A DNA stretch of 64,000 bases from contig JAFECJ010000004.1 in NCBI GenBank assembly GCA_018242205.1, positions 119,932-183,931 of the forward strand. The letters run 5' to 3'. Position numbers and translations under genes: made by a program. Shown here piece after piece: positions 34,022 to 43,878 of this stretch. Source of the DNA: Pseudomonadota bacterium (GTDB taxonomy: Bacteria > Pseudomonadota > Alphaproteobacteria > Rhizobiales > Xanthobacteraceae). Each line of letters starts with the position of its first letter. Within the stretch, counting starts at the first letter, position 1. Under the pieces are notes generated by a model. That model saw only the letters and a list, made by a program, of their open reading frames with translations. It searched no databases and was not told the DNA's origin.

Positions 34022-35395
34022 ATGACTGCGCGCGTTCTCGTCGTCGATGACATTCCGGCCAATGTGAAGCTGCTCGAAGCGCGGCTGTCGGCCGAGTATT
34101 TCGACGTGGCGACCGCCTTCAACGGCACCGAGGCGCTGGCGATGTGCGAGCGCGCCGAATGCGACATCGTGCTGCTCGACGTCATGATGCCGGATATGGA
34201 CGGCTTTGAGGTCTGCCGCCGCCTCAAGTCCAATCCGGCGACGCATCACATTCCGGTGGTGATGGTCACGGCGCTCGACCAGCCGTCCGACCGTATCAAG
34301 GGCCTGGAGGCGGGCGCCGACGATTTCCTGACCAAGCCGGTGAGCGATATCGCGCTGATCTCGCGCGTGCGCTCGCTGACGCGGCTGAAAATGGTCACGG
34401 ACGAACTGCGCATGCGCGCCCTGACGTCGCGCGAGATCGGAATCGAGAGCCCGGAGCGCGAGGCGGTGGCCGACAGCGGCCGCCAGGGCCGCATCCTCAT
34501 CATCGACGACCGCGCCTCGTCCTACGAGCGCATCGCCACCACGCTTGGCGCCGAGCACGCCGTCGACGTGCAGAGCGATCCGAAGGAGGCGCTGTTCCGC
34601 GCCGCCGAGGGCAACTACGAATTGCTGATCGTGTCGCTGGGGCTCACCGATTTCGACGGCCTCAGGCTGTGCAGCCAGGTGCGGTCGCTGGAGCGCACGC
34701 GCAGCATTCCGATCCTCGCCATCGCCGAACCGGACAACAACGCCAAACTGGTGCGCGGGTTGGAGATCGGCGTCAACGATTACCTGATCCGCCCGATCGA
34801 CAAGAATGAGATGCTGGCGCGCGTGCGCACCCAGATCAAGCGCAAGCGCTACACCGACCGACTGCGTGACAACGTCGCGATGTCGATCGAAATGGCGATC
34901 ACCGACGCGCTGACCGGGCTGCATAACCGGCGCTACATGGAAACCCATCTCGGCGCGCTGACCGAGCAGGCGGCGCAGCGCGGCAAGCCGCTGGCGGTGC
35001 TGATCCTCGACATCGACTTCTTCAAGTCGATCAATGACGGCCACGGCCACGACGCCGGCGACGACGTGCTGCGCGAATTCGCGGTGCGCATCCGCAAGTC
35101 AATCCGCAACATCGATCTGGCCTGCCGCTATGGCGGCGAGGAATTCGTCATCGTCATGCCGGAAACCGACATCGCCGTCGCCGGCATGGTGGCCGAGCGC
35201 ATCCGTCGCAAGATCGCGGCCGAGCCGTTCGCCATCCAGCAGGGCGAGAAGCGTCTCGACGTCACGCTGTCGATCGGCATCGCCGCGCTGGGTGCGGCAG
35301 GTGACAACGCCGCCGCCATGCTCAAGCGCGCCGACCAGGCGCTGTACCGTGCCAAGCGCGACGGTCGCAACCGCGTCGTGCAGGAAGCGGCGTAG
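34022..35395 (+). CDS. pleD: PleD diguanylate cyclase (REC-REC-GGDEF)
   Basis: A 457-residue response regulator that makes cyclic di-GMP. The first receiver has the Asp in IVLLDVMMPDMDGFE. The second receiver reads LLIVSLGLTDFDG, with Ser where the phospho-acceptor would be, so it serves as a dimerisation adaptor as in Caulobacter PleD. The cyclase domain has GGEEF near residues 370-374 and an RNID inhibitory site five residues earlier. It follows divK and would be activated by the DivJ/PleC kinases. Confidence 0.96.
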   Translation: MTARVLVVDDIPANVKLLEARLSAEYFDVATAFNGTEALAMCERAECDIVLLDVMMPDMDGFEVCRRLKSNPATHHIPVVMVTALDQPSDRIKGLEAGADDFLTKPVSDIALISRVRSLTRLKMVTDELRMRALTSREIGIESPEREAVADSGRQGRILIIDDRASSYERIATTLGAEHAVDVQSDPKEALFRAAEGNYELLIVSLGLTDFDGLRLCSQVRSLERTRSIPILAIAEPDNNAKLVRGLEIGVNDYLIRPIDKNEMLARVRTQIKRKRYTDRLRDNVAMSIEMAITDALTGLHNRRYMETHLGALTEQAAQRGKPLAVLILDIDFFKSINDGHGHDAGDDVLREFAVRIRKSIRNIDLACRYGGEEFVIVMPETDIAVAGMVAERIRRKIAAEPFAIQQGEKRLDVTLSIGIAALGAAGDNAAAMLKRADQALYRAKRDGRNRVVQEAA

Positions 35396-35408
35396 GGTCG
35401 CTGTTCCA

Positions 35409-36611
35409 TCAAGCTCGTAGATACTCCTTCAGCCGCTCGAGCCGGAACGGCGTGAGATCGACGTGTTGCGATTGCCCGAGCGTGAGCTGTTCGGCCAGCG
35501 CTTCGCCGAGCGCGGCGGAGTGCTTGAAGCCGTGGCCGGAGCAGGGCGAGGCGAACAGCACGCGTTCGCTCCTCGGGTCGTGGTCGATGACGAAGCGCGA
35601 GCGATCGACCCGGGTATAGAGGCAGGTCGCGGTGCGCACCGCGCGCGGGCCGAGATCGGGCAGGAATGGCTCGATATAGGTCCGATAGGTGCGCGCGGTC
35701 TCGGTCACCGGATCGACGTTGCGGTCAACCTGATCGGGGTCGGTGGCCGGGCCGCTCTCTTCATGCGTCACTTTAAGGCCGTTGCCGGCGTCGCCTTCGA
35801 GCGGAAAGCCGTAAATGCTGCTCTCGACACCATTGCGGCGCGGCAATTGCCAGATGAAGACCGGGCAGTTCTCCGGCCGGAACCGCTCCGGGTTACTTTT
35901 GATTTCGAACCAGTAGAGCACTTGGCGCGTCACCGTGAAGTGGCGCGACAATTCGGCGGCGACGAATTGGGGCAGCCAGGCGCCGGCGGCGATCAGCACA
36001 CGATCGGCGGTGAAGCGCTGATTGTCGCCGGTCGCGACCGCGACGCCGGAGCCGGACGGCTCGATCTGCAACACTTGCGTGTCGCGCAAAAGCTGGGCGC
36101 CGGCTTGCGTCGCCAGCTCGAGCGTCGCGGTAATGCAGCGCTCGACGTAAAGAACGCCGGCGTCCTCGTCGAGGATCGCCTTGTCGCCGGGCTGCACGGC
36201 GAACTGCGGATAGCGCGTCTTGATGGCGGCGGCATCCTCGAAGGTGCGGGTCGGGATGGCGAAGCGCTTCGCGGCGGTGTCGACATTGACGAAGAAGGCG
36301 TCGACGTCGTGCATCACCACGGCATCGGCGCCGGAAATGGTGAGGCAGCCGTTGCGCCGGAACAGGGTCTCGCCGGTCAGCGCTTCCATGTCACGCCACA
36401 GCGTATGCGAGCGCAAAGCCAGTTCGGAATATTCAACGCCTTCGCCGATCGCGGCGCGGGTGATGCGGGTGTCGCCGTGCGACGAGCCTTGTTTATGCGG
36501 CGGCGAGAAGCGATCGATGCCGAGCACCTTGGCGCCGGATTTGGCGAGATGATAGGTCGCGGCGCCACCGACGGCGCCGAGACCCACCACGATCACGTCG
36601 TATTTCGTCAT
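35409..36611 (-). CDS. FAD-dependent monomeric sarcosine oxidase / N-methyltryptophan oxidase-like enzyme
   Basis: A 400-residue flavoprotein. It opens with a Rossmann motif (VIVVGLGAVGGAATYHLAKSG) and GSSHGDTRITR, which binds FAD. Cys330 in TATCLYTRV matches the cysteine that carries covalent FAD in monomeric sarcosine oxidase, and SPCSGHGFKHSAALGEALAEQL closes the cofactor site. It oxidises N-methylated amino acids, giving formaldehyde and hydrogen peroxide; the exact substrate is uncertain. It ends convergent to pleD, 13 bases away. Confidence 0.88.
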   Translation of the reverse strand: MTKYDVIVVGLGAVGGAATYHLAKSGAKVLGIDRFSPPHKQGSSHGDTRITRAAIGEGVEYSELALRSHTLWRDMEALTGETLFRRNGCLTISGADAVVMHDVDAFFVNVDTAAKRFAIPTRTFEDAAAIKTRYPQFAVQPGDKAILDEDAGVLYVERCITATLELATQAGAQLLRDTQVLQIEPSGSGVAVATGDNQRFTADRVLIAAGAWLPQFVAAELSRHFTVTRQVLYWFEIKSNPERFRPENCPVFIWQLPRRNGVESSIYGFPLEGDAGNGLKVTHEESGPATDPDQVDRNVDPVTETARTYRTYIEPFLPDLGPRAVRTATCLYTRVDRSRFVIDHDPRSERVLFASPCSGHGFKHSAALGEALAEQLTLGQSQHVDLTPFRLERLKEYLRA

Positions 36612-36636
36612 CGCGGCGCGATGTCCCGGCTTTCAA

Positions 36637-37095
36637 TTACGGGCGGACGATGGTCCAGCCCTGTTCGGAAAGTTCCATCAAGGTGACGACGCCGGCCGGC
36701 ACGCGGGTCGCGTTCTCGACCAAAGGCGGCTCCTTGCCTTCCTTGCGGGTCAGGCTGTCGAGCGTGTTCTCGCAGGCATCGAACGTGACGTTGGGCATGC
36801 CCTGCTTGAACGACTTCAACCGGGTCGCAACCGGCGTGCGGTCGGCGAGCAGCATGTTGAGCCCGGCATTGAAGGCGACAATGCGGATCTCAACCTCTTC
36901 GCCCTTGTCCGAATAGTAGCGCGACACATTGGCGGCGACATTGAGCACGGCGTTCATTTTGTGCTCGTCGCCGTCGCTGATTTGCAGCGCCAGGCGGTGC
37001 GGTTTGTCGCTGGCCCAGGCCGTCGTTACGGCGAGCGGTAGCGCTACAGAGGCGGCGAACAGGGCGGTGGCGAAGGCGCGGCGATCGAGGGTCAT
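36637..37095 (-). CDS. Exported DsrE family protein
   Basis: A 152-residue protein with a signal peptide (MTLDRRAFATALFAASVALPLAVTTAWA) and a DsrE/DsrF-like domain: RLALQISDGDEHKMNAVLNVAANVSRYYSDKGEEVEIRIVAFNAGLNMLL. One Cys is in NVTFDACENTLDSL, close to the position of the sulphur-carrying Cys in some DsrE proteins. Exported DsrE proteins are found near sulphur and thiosulphate genes, but none is nearby here. It precedes the oxidase gene on the same strand. Confidence 0.82.
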   Translation of the reverse strand: MTLDRRAFATALFAASVALPLAVTTAWASDKPHRLALQISDGDEHKMNAVLNVAANVSRYYSDKGEEVEIRIVAFNAGLNMLLADRTPVATRLKSFKQGMPNVTFDACENTLDSLTRKEGKEPPLVENATRVPAGVVTLMELSEQGWTIVRP

Positions 37096-37217
37096 GGTTT
37101 TCTCCCGGCGGACGATCTTATCAGGTCGCAGGCCACCTGAATATTCCGCGCCGCAGCGCGTCTGTTCCAAAGTTGCGCCGCCGGCGGCATCGCCGTGCTG
37201 GGCAGAGCGCGCCTCGC

Positions 37218-37252
37218 GGAAAAGCAAATGCCCGGCGCGCGGGCCGGGCATT
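37218..37252 (-). terminator. Intrinsic terminator of rpmG
   Basis: On the minus strand AATGCCCGG (37252-37244) pairs with CCGGGCATT (37235-37227) around eight bases and is followed by TGCTTTTCC. It lies just after the rpmG stop. Confidence 0.7.
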
Positions 37253-37280
37253 GCGAAACCGTCGTCAGAAATTCGCGGGC

Positions 37281-37448
37281 TTACTTGATTTTGCCTTCGC
37301 GATATTCGACGTGCTTCTTGGCGATCGGGTCGTACTTCTTCTTCACCAGCTTGTCGGTCTGGGTGCGCGAGTTCTTCTTGGTCACGTAGTAGTGACCGGT
37401 GTCGGCGCTCGACACGAGCTTGATCTTGAGGCTGACGGCCTTGGCCAT
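37281..37448 (-). CDS. rpmG: Large-subunit ribosomal protein L33
   Basis: A 55-residue ribosomal protein: [29 protein letters not shown] followed by [23 protein letters not shown]. It lacks the Cys pairs of the zinc-binding L33 form, so this is the zinc-independent type common in alphaproteobacteria. The gene is alone, with its own terminator. Confidence 0.97.
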   Translation of the reverse strand: MAKAVSLKIKLVSSADTGHYYVTKKNSRTQTDKLVKKKYDPIAKKHVEYREGKIK

Positions 37449-37581
37449 GACTTTAGTCCTTGGAATCGGGATTTCGGGGGCCACGCCAAACGGTCAGGGG
37501 CGGCCACGTGGCGCGGAAACTAGCCAGACTCGGCCGAATGTCAAGGAATCCCGGAAAGTTACGTGATTCCAATAGCTTAGC

Positions 37582-38328
37582 TCAGAGCAGGTCGCGGTGA
37601 AACTTCTGCTCCTGCATGTAATAGAACGGCACCGGCAGATCGTGCGCCATGCCGGCGGCGACTCGGGCCGCCAGTTCCTCGAGGATGACGCTGGTGATGG
37701 TCGGCATGTCGAACTGGGCGGCTTCCTCGACCGGGGCCCAGACCAGCTCGACCAGCTCGGAATCCGGCCCGACCACACCCTCGATCTTGTGGGCGATGGC
37801 GGTGGCGTCCGCGGTGAAGAAGCGGGTATCGAAGCGCTTCGGCCGCTTGGGCGGGGTGATGGCGCGGGCGATGAAATGAAGCTGGCCGAGGTCGGGGTGG
37901 ACCTTGGCCTTGACGAACTCGGACCAGATCTCGCCGGGTGTCTGCGGCGGCTTGTCGCCCTGAACGCCGAGCAACAGCCCGGTCTCTTCCGCCATCTCGC
38001 GCACCGCGGCGAGCGCCAGGCCGCGCGCCATGTCGGTCGACGCGTTGTCGACGCGGGCCATGAGCTTGGCCTGCGTGTCGGGATGCAATTCGCTCACCGC
38101 CTGCATGGCGCGGTCATGCGCCTCGATACGGCCGCCGGGAAACACGAACTTGCCGGGCATGAATTTGTGGCCGTGATGGCGGCGGCCGAGCAGCACCTTG
38201 GCCTGAGGGCCGGAGCGGTCGATCAGCATGATGGTCGCGGCATCGCGCGGTTCGGAATCCGGGAAGGACTGGTCGCGCTCCTGCGTGCTCATGCGATGGA
38301 GGAGACGGTCGCCGTCATTGCTGCTCAT
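37582..38328 (-). CDS. NUDIX hydrolase
   Basis: A 248-residue hydrolase. The Nudix box is split by an insertion: FVFPGGRIEAHDRAM is followed about 40 residues later by ALAAVREMAEETGLLLG, giving the REMAEE core that binds magnesium. The region before it (VLLGRRHHGHKFMPGKFVFPGG) is typical of the NUDT19/RP2p-like group, some of which act on coenzyme A. The gene lies 17 bases downstream of rnr on the same strand and is probably cotranscribed. Confidence 0.88.
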   Translation of the reverse strand: MSSNDGDRLLHRMSTQERDQSFPDSEPRDAATIMLIDRSGPQAKVLLGRRHHGHKFMPGKFVFPGGRIEAHDRAMQAVSELHPDTQAKLMARVDNASTDMARGLALAAVREMAEETGLLLGVQGDKPPQTPGEIWSEFVKAKVHPDLGQLHFIARAITPPKRPKRFDTRFFTADATAIAHKIEGVVGPDSELVELVWAPVEEAAQFDMPTITSVILEELAARVAAGMAHDLPVPFYYMQEQKFHRDLL

Positions 38329-38345
38329 TGTCGTTTCGCTTCCAC

Positions 38346-40766
38346 TTACTTCCGTTTGCCTTTGTTCTTGCGAACCTTGTGGCGACTGTTCTTCTTCTTG
38401 CCGAACTTGCGGCGCCGCTCTTCGCTGCGCTTCTTCTCGTCGTGACCCTTGGCGGCGTCGCTCTTGAAAGTCTGCTCGGACTTGCGCCCACCGTAATCCT
38501 TGAACTTCGTCTTCTTGCCGATGCCCCCGCGCTCGAAACGCTCGCGGCGCGCCGGCGGCGTGCCGCGCCGCCCGCTCGACAGCAGTTCGAAGCGCAGCGC
38601 GCCGGCGACGGGGGCAGCCTCTACCAGTTTCACGGTGACGCTGTCACCCAGCCGGTAGGTTTCGCCGCTGCGCGTGCCGACCAGCGCGTGGCCGGCCTCG
38701 TCATAGGCGAAGAACTCATCGCCGATGGTGCGCGCCGGCACGAAGCCGTCGGCACCGGTCTCGGACAATTTCACGAACAGGCCGGCGCGATGCACGCCGC
38801 CGACCTTGCCCTCGAAGGTGGCGCCGACGCGGTCGGCGAGGAAATGCGCGATCAATCGGTCCTTGGTCTCGCGCTCGGCCAGCATGGCGCGGCGCTCGGT
38901 CGCCGAGATTTCGGCGGCGATCTCGGACAATTCGGGAATGCCGAAATTGCCCGGAAGGCCGTCAGAGCCGAGATGCAGCGCGCGGATCAGCGCCCGGTGC
39001 ACGATCAGATCGGCATAGCGACGAATGGGGGAGGTGAAATGCGCGTAGCGGCGCAGGTTGAGGCCGAAATGGCCGTAATTCTCGGCCGAATATTCGGCCT
39101 GCGCTTGCGAGCGCAACACCACTTCGTTGACCAAGGTTTCGCGTTCGGTGTTCTTCACGCGGCCGAGGATGTGATTGAAGTTCGCCGGGCGCAGCGCGCC
39201 GGATTTGGCGAGCGGGATGTCGAGGCTCGCCAGGAATTCGCGCAGCGCGTTGACCTTCTCGAGGCCCGGCTCGTCGTGCACGCGATAAATGAGCGGCGTG
39301 CGCGCTTTCTCCAAAGTCTCCGCGGCGGCGACATTGGCGAGGATCATCATTTCCTCGATCAGCCGGTGCGCCTCCAGCCGTTCCGGCACGACGACGCGGT
39401 CGACGGTGCCGTCGTGCTTGAGTAGGATCTTGCGCTCCGGCAGGTCAAGGTCGAGCGGGCCGCGCTCGTCGCGGGCGCGCTTGAGCGCATCATAGGCAGC
39501 ATAGAGCGGCTCGAGGATCGGGGCCACAAGATGCGCAGTGTCCTCGTCGGTGCGGCCGGTCACGGCAAACTGCGCCTGTTCGTAGGACAGTTTCGCCGCC
39601 GAGCGCATGATGACGCGATGAAACGTGTGCGAACGCTTGCGGCCGTCGGCGCCGATCACCATGCGCACGGCCAGCGCGGCGCGGTCTTCGTTCGGCCGCA
39701 GCGAACACAGGTCGTTGGAGATGCGCTCCGGCAGCATCGGCACGACGCGGTCGGGGAAATACACCGAGTTGCCGCGCACCAGCGCTTCGCGGTCGAGTGC
39801 AGAGCCGGGCGTGACGTAATGTGCGACGTCGGCGATGGCGACGGTGACGATGAAGCCGCCGGGGTTCGACGGATCGTCGTCCGCCGCGGCATGGACGGCG
39901 TCGTCATGATCCTTGGCGTCGGCCGGATCGATGGTGATCAGCGGCAGTTTGCGCCAGTCTTCTCGTCCGCCCGATAGCGTCGCCGGCCGCGCCGCCTCGG
40001 CTTCGTTGAGGGTGTCGCGGCGGAACACATCCGGGATCGAATGGGCGTGGATGGCGATCAGGCTGACCGCCTTTTCGCTCTTCAGCGAGCCGAGGCGCTC
40101 GACGACGCGGCCGTTCGGCGGGCCGAAGCGCGACACGCGCTGTGCCTCGACGGCGACAAGATCGCCGTCCTGCGCATCTCCTGTCGCGCCTTGCGGGATT
40201 TGCATCTCGCGGCCGAGCATCTTCTTGTCGACCGGCTCGAGCCGGCCGCCGCCTTTCGGATTGGCGCGGAAGATGCCGAGCACGCGATGCTTGACCCGAT
40301 CGACGATCTTGATGATGCGGCCGCGGTGCCTGATGCCGTCGTCAGGCTCGATTTCGTCGACATGCAGCAGAACCTTGTCGCCCAAACCGGCGGCTTCGCC
40401 GGGGCGTGGCTTGCGCGCCGAGAGAATGCGGATTCGCGGCGCCGGCCCGTGCTCTTCCTCGTCCCACTCATCGGGCACGGCGATAAGATCGCCGTCACGA
40501 TCGCGCGACACGATGTCGGCGAGCAGGGTGGAGGCGAGCGCGCCGGGGTGGTGCAGTTTCTTGCCCTTGTGGCCGCGGCGGGCGACGGCGCCTTCATCGG
40601 CGAGGTCGCGCAGCAATTGCTTGAGCTCGGCGCGCAGGTTGTTCTTGAGGCCAAAAGCGCGGGCGATTTCGCGGGTGCCGACCTTGCCGGGATTGGCGGC
40701 AATGAAGTCGAGAATGGCGGCCTTGGAGGGGAGCGTATCGGGATTGTGTTGAGGTGATTTCTTCAA
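38346..40766 (-). CDS. rnr: Ribonuclease R
   Basis: An 806-residue 3'-5' exoribonuclease that degrades structured RNA. Order of parts: N-terminal winged helix (PGKVGTREIARAFGLK), cold-shock domains, the RNB catalytic domain with DPADAKDHDDAV near residue 285, an S1 domain (GATFEGKVGGVHRAGLFVKL), and a Lys/Arg-rich tail of about 60 residues ending RKNKGKRK. It lies between topA and a NUDIX gene, all on the minus strand. Confidence 0.97.
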   Translation of the reverse strand: MKKSPQHNPDTLPSKAAILDFIAANPGKVGTREIARAFGLKNNLRAELKQLLRDLADEGAVARRGHKGKKLHHPGALASTLLADIVSRDRDGDLIAVPDEWDEEEHGPAPRIRILSARKPRPGEAAGLGDKVLLHVDEIEPDDGIRHRGRIIKIVDRVKHRVLGIFRANPKGGGRLEPVDKKMLGREMQIPQGATGDAQDGDLVAVEAQRVSRFGPPNGRVVERLGSLKSEKAVSLIAIHAHSIPDVFRRDTLNEAEAARPATLSGGREDWRKLPLITIDPADAKDHDDAVHAAADDDPSNPGGFIVTVAIADVAHYVTPGSALDREALVRGNSVYFPDRVVPMLPERISNDLCSLRPNEDRAALAVRMVIGADGRKRSHTFHRVIMRSAAKLSYEQAQFAVTGRTDEDTAHLVAPILEPLYAAYDALKRARDERGPLDLDLPERKILLKHDGTVDRVVVPERLEAHRLIEEMMILANVAAAETLEKARTPLIYRVHDEPGLEKVNALREFLASLDIPLAKSGALRPANFNHILGRVKNTERETLVNEVVLRSQAQAEYSAENYGHFGLNLRRYAHFTSPIRRYADLIVHRALIRALHLGSDGLPGNFGIPELSEIAAEISATERRAMLAERETKDRLIAHFLADRVGATFEGKVGGVHRAGLFVKLSETGADGFVPARTIGDEFFAYDEAGHALVGTRSGETYRLGDSVTVKLVEAAPVAGALRFELLSSGRRGTPPARRERFERGGIGKKTKFKDYGGRKSEQTFKSDAAKGHDEKKRSEERRRKFGKKKNSRHKVRKNKGKRK

Positions 40767-40841
40767 AAGTCATATCCGGCGCCGAAGCGGCGCGACGGGA
40801 TTAATGTAGTGATTTTAGAGGCGTTCCGCCACCGGGCCGCA

Positions 40842-40906
40842 CCGCTCGTCCCCGCGTAGGCGGGGACCCAGTATTTCTGGATTCCCGCTTGCGCGGGAAT
40901 GAGCGG
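40842..40906. repeat. Palindromic repeat between topA and rnr
   Basis: The element has terminal inverted repeats CCGCTC and GAGCGG, and two inner stem loops: TCCCCGC-GTAG-GCGGGGA and TTCCCGC-TTGC-GCGGGAA. The first core matches that of the element at 11934. It fills most of the gap between topA and rnr and may process or stabilise the transcript. Confidence 0.8.
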
Positions 40907-40927
40907 AGTATGTTGCAAGGTCGGCAG

Positions 40928-43699
40928 CTACTCCGCCGCTGACACCTTGCGCGCCTTGCCGGCCGGCTTTTTCGGTTTGGCGGCGGGCTTGGCCGGTTTC
41001 GCCGCCGGCTTCTTGCGTGCGGCCGGGGCTTTGGCCTTCACGGTCGGCTTTTCGTCGCCTTCCGCCTTTGTCTCCGCGTCTGCCGCTTTGCCCTTGGCGG
41101 CCTTCTTCGGCGCGGCCTTTTTGGCAGCGCGGGGCGAATTGCCGAGCGCGGCGGCGCGGGCGTCGAGCAGCACGACCGCCTCGTCGAGTGTGATCGTGTC
41201 CGGCGTCTTGTCGGCCGGCAGCGTGGCGTTGACGCCGTTGTTCGAGACGTAAGGCCCGAAGCGGCCGCTCTTGACGACAACAGGCCCGCCCTTGTCGGGA
41301 TGGTCGCCGAGCGTCTTGCCCGGGGCGGGGCCGAATCTACGGCCCTTCTTCGGGTTGGCGATCTTGTCGGCGATCAGATGCATCGCGCGGTTAAGCCCGA
41401 TGGTGAGAACGTCGTCGCCTTCCTCGAGGCTGGCGTAGGTCTTGTCGTGCTTGACGTAAGGCCCGAAGCGGCCGACCCCGGCGAGGATCGGCTGGCCGTC
41501 CTCCGGCGAGATGCCGACTTCGCGCGGCAGCGACAGCACGGCGAGCGCCTGCTCGAGCGTAACATCATCCGCGGCGATGCCCTTCGGCAGCGAAGCACGC
41601 TTGGGCTTCTGCGGCTCCGGCGCGTCCGGATCCTTCTTCTCGCCCTTCTTGCGCTTCGGAGCCTTGATCTCTTCGCCGAGCTGCAAATAGGTGCCGAAGC
41701 GGCCGCCGCGCAACGTGACGTCGAGACCGGTCTCCGGATCCTGACCCAGCACCTTGGTGGCCTGGGCGCTCGCCGCGCCCGGCGTCATCTGCCGGGTGTA
41801 ATTGCATTCCGGGTAGTTCGAGCAGCCGATGAAGGCGCCGAACCGGCCGACCTTCAGCGACAATTGGCCATTGCCGCATTGCGGGCACTGGCGAACGGGA
41901 GCGCCGTCAGCGCGCGCCGGGAAAATGTGCGGCTCGAGGAGATCATTGAGCGCATCCAGCACCTGCGTGATGCGGATTTCCTTGATGTCGTTCACGGCGC
42001 CGATGAAGTCGGTCCAGAAATTCTCCAGAACCGTCTTCCAGTTGATCTCGTTGTTCGAGACCTTGTCGAGTTGCTCTTCGAGCGAGGCGGTGAAGTCGTA
42101 CTCGACATATTTCTGGAAGAAGCTTTCCAGGAAGCCGACGACGACGCGGCCCTTGTCTTCCGGAATAAGACGCTTCTTGTCGATGCGCACATAACCGCGA
42201 TCCTGCAACACCTGCAGGATCGACGCGTAGGTCGACGGCCGGCCGATGCCGAGCTCTTCCATGCGCTTGACCAGCGCGGCTTCGGAGAAACGCGGCGGCG
42301 GCTCGGTGAAATGCTGCGCGGCTTCGATCGCCTGTTTCGCCAGCACTTCCTTCTCACTCATCGCCGGCAGGCGCTTCGATTCATCGTCGTCCGACGCCTC
42401 GTCCTGGCCTTCCTGGTAGAGCGTCAGGAAGCCGTCGAACTTCACCACCTGGCCCGAGGCGCGCAGTTCGGCGACACGCGAGCCGTTCTTCGCCACGATA
42501 TCGACCGTGGTGCGCTCGAGTTCGGCGGATTCCATCTGCGAAGCGACGGCGCGGTTCCAGATCAGCTCGTAAAGACGGGCCTGATCCTTGTCGACGTAGC
42601 GGGCGACTTCCTGCGGCGTGCGCGAGGCCGAGGTCGGGCGCACGGCTTCGTGCGCTTCCTGGGCGTTCTTCGACTTGTTCTGATAGGTGCGCGGCGAACC
42701 CGGGACATACTCCTTGCCGTAATTCTTGCCGATCATCGAGCGGATGTCGGTGATCGCTTCCGGCGCCATGTCGATGCCGTCGGTACGCATATAGGTGATG
42801 AGACCGACGGTCTCGCCGCCGATTTCGGTGCCCTCATAGAGCCGCTGGGCGAGACGCATGGTGATCGCCGGCGCGAAGCCGAGCTTGCGGCTCGCTTCCT
42901 GCTGCATGGTCGAGGTGGTGAAGGGCGGCGGCGGGTTGCGCCGCGCCGGCTTGGCCTCGACCGAGGTGACGGTGAAGCTGGCGCCCTCGAGCATGGTCTT
43001 GAGATCGGTCGCCTGCACGCCGGTGCCGATATCGAGGCGTTGCAACTTCTGGCCGTCGGCGCCGACGAGGCGGGCGTCGAACTCGTCGCCGCGCGGCGTT
43101 TTCAGCTTGGCGAGGATCGACCAGTATTCGCGGGCGACGAACTTCTCGATCTCCAGTTCGCGGTCGCAGACCAGGCGCAGCGCCACCGACTGCACGCGGC
43201 CGGCCGAACGGGCGCCGGGCAGCTTGCGCCACAGCACCGGAGAAAGAGTAAAGCCGACGAGATAATCGAGCGCGCGGCGCGCGAGGTAGGCATCGACCAG
43301 CGCGGTGTCGATCTCGCGCGGCTTCTTCATCGCCTCGGTGACCGACTGCTTGGTGATGGCGTTGAAGACCACGCGCTCGATCTTCTGGCCCTTGAGCGCC
43401 TTCTTTTCGTTCAGCGCCTCGAGCACGTGCCAGGAAATGGCTTCGCCCTCGCGGTCAGGGTCGGTCGCCAGAATGAGGGTGTCGGCACCTTTAAGCGCGC
43501 GCGCGATGTCGTTGACCCGCTTCTGCGACTGCGGATCGATCTCCCAAAGCATCTTGAAGCCGTGGTCCGGATCGACCGAGCCATCCTTGGCCGGCAGGTC
43601 GCGGATATGGCCGAACGAAGCCAGCACCTCGAACCCCGAGCCGAGATATTTGTTGATCGTCTTCGCCTTGGAAGGCGACTCGACAACGACAACTTTCAT
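40928..43699 (-). CDS. topA: DNA topoisomerase I
   Basis: A 923-residue type IA topoisomerase that relaxes negative supercoils. The TOPRIM start is MKVVVVESPSKAKTINKYLG with DPDREGEAISWHVLE, and the catalytic Tyr is in GLITYMRTDGIDM near residue 303. A four-Cys zinc element (CPQCGNG...GCSNYPECNY) starts near residue 606 and is followed by several GRFGPYV-type C-terminal repeats. The last 80 residues are Lys/Ala/Pro-rich. dprA lies 1.7 kb away, a common neighbour in this group. Confidence 0.98.
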   Translation of the reverse strand: MKVVVVESPSKAKTINKYLGSGFEVLASFGHIRDLPAKDGSVDPDHGFKMLWEIDPQSQKRVNDIARALKGADTLILATDPDREGEAISWHVLEALNEKKALKGQKIERVVFNAITKQSVTEAMKKPREIDTALVDAYLARRALDYLVGFTLSPVLWRKLPGARSAGRVQSVALRLVCDRELEIEKFVAREYWSILAKLKTPRGDEFDARLVGADGQKLQRLDIGTGVQATDLKTMLEGASFTVTSVEAKPARRNPPPPFTTSTMQQEASRKLGFAPAITMRLAQRLYEGTEIGGETVGLITYMRTDGIDMAPEAITDIRSMIGKNYGKEYVPGSPRTYQNKSKNAQEAHEAVRPTSASRTPQEVARYVDKDQARLYELIWNRAVASQMESAELERTTVDIVAKNGSRVAELRASGQVVKFDGFLTLYQEGQDEASDDDESKRLPAMSEKEVLAKQAIEAAQHFTEPPPRFSEAALVKRMEELGIGRPSTYASILQVLQDRGYVRIDKKRLIPEDKGRVVVGFLESFFQKYVEYDFTASLEEQLDKVSNNEINWKTVLENFWTDFIGAVNDIKEIRITQVLDALNDLLEPHIFPARADGAPVRQCPQCGNGQLSLKVGRFGAFIGCSNYPECNYTRQMTPGAASAQATKVLGQDPETGLDVTLRGGRFGTYLQLGEEIKAPKRKKGEKKDPDAPEPQKPKRASLPKGIAADDVTLEQALAVLSLPREVGISPEDGQPILAGVGRFGPYVKHDKTYASLEEGDDVLTIGLNRAMHLIADKIANPKKGRRFGPAPGKTLGDHPDKGGPVVVKSGRFGPYVSNNGVNATLPADKTPDTITLDEAVVLLDARAAALGNSPRAAKKAAPKKAAKGKAADAETKAEGDEKPTVKAKAPAARKKPAAKPAKPAAKPKKPAGKARKVSAAE

Positions 43700-43867
43700 T
43701 TGAATCCAATGGGTTAAACGCCCGGACCCTAGCGGACAGGGCTTGAATCGTCCGTTAGCGTTGGCCGGAACATGGGGAAGTAGGTCCTCCCTGTCAAATG
43801 GGGGACTGGCCAGCGGGAGCGGACGGGCGCGTCAAATCAGCCAATTCGGGCACGAAAAAGGACATTC

Positions 43868-43878
43868 TGTAGTCTACA
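43868..43878. promoter_or_regulatory. TGTAG-T-CTACA palindrome in an AT-rich promoter region
   Basis: A perfect 5+1+5 palindrome at the left edge of an AT-rich stretch (43880-43945) that lies 90 bases before the start of the small gene at 43962 and 170 bases upstream of topA on the other strand. It looks like a dimeric regulator site; no regulator can be named. Confidence 0.35.

Noticed and set aside
41300..43717. 805-codon plus-strand open frame opposite topA
   Set aside because: Antisense of topA with His/Arg/Asp-rich composition and no domain.
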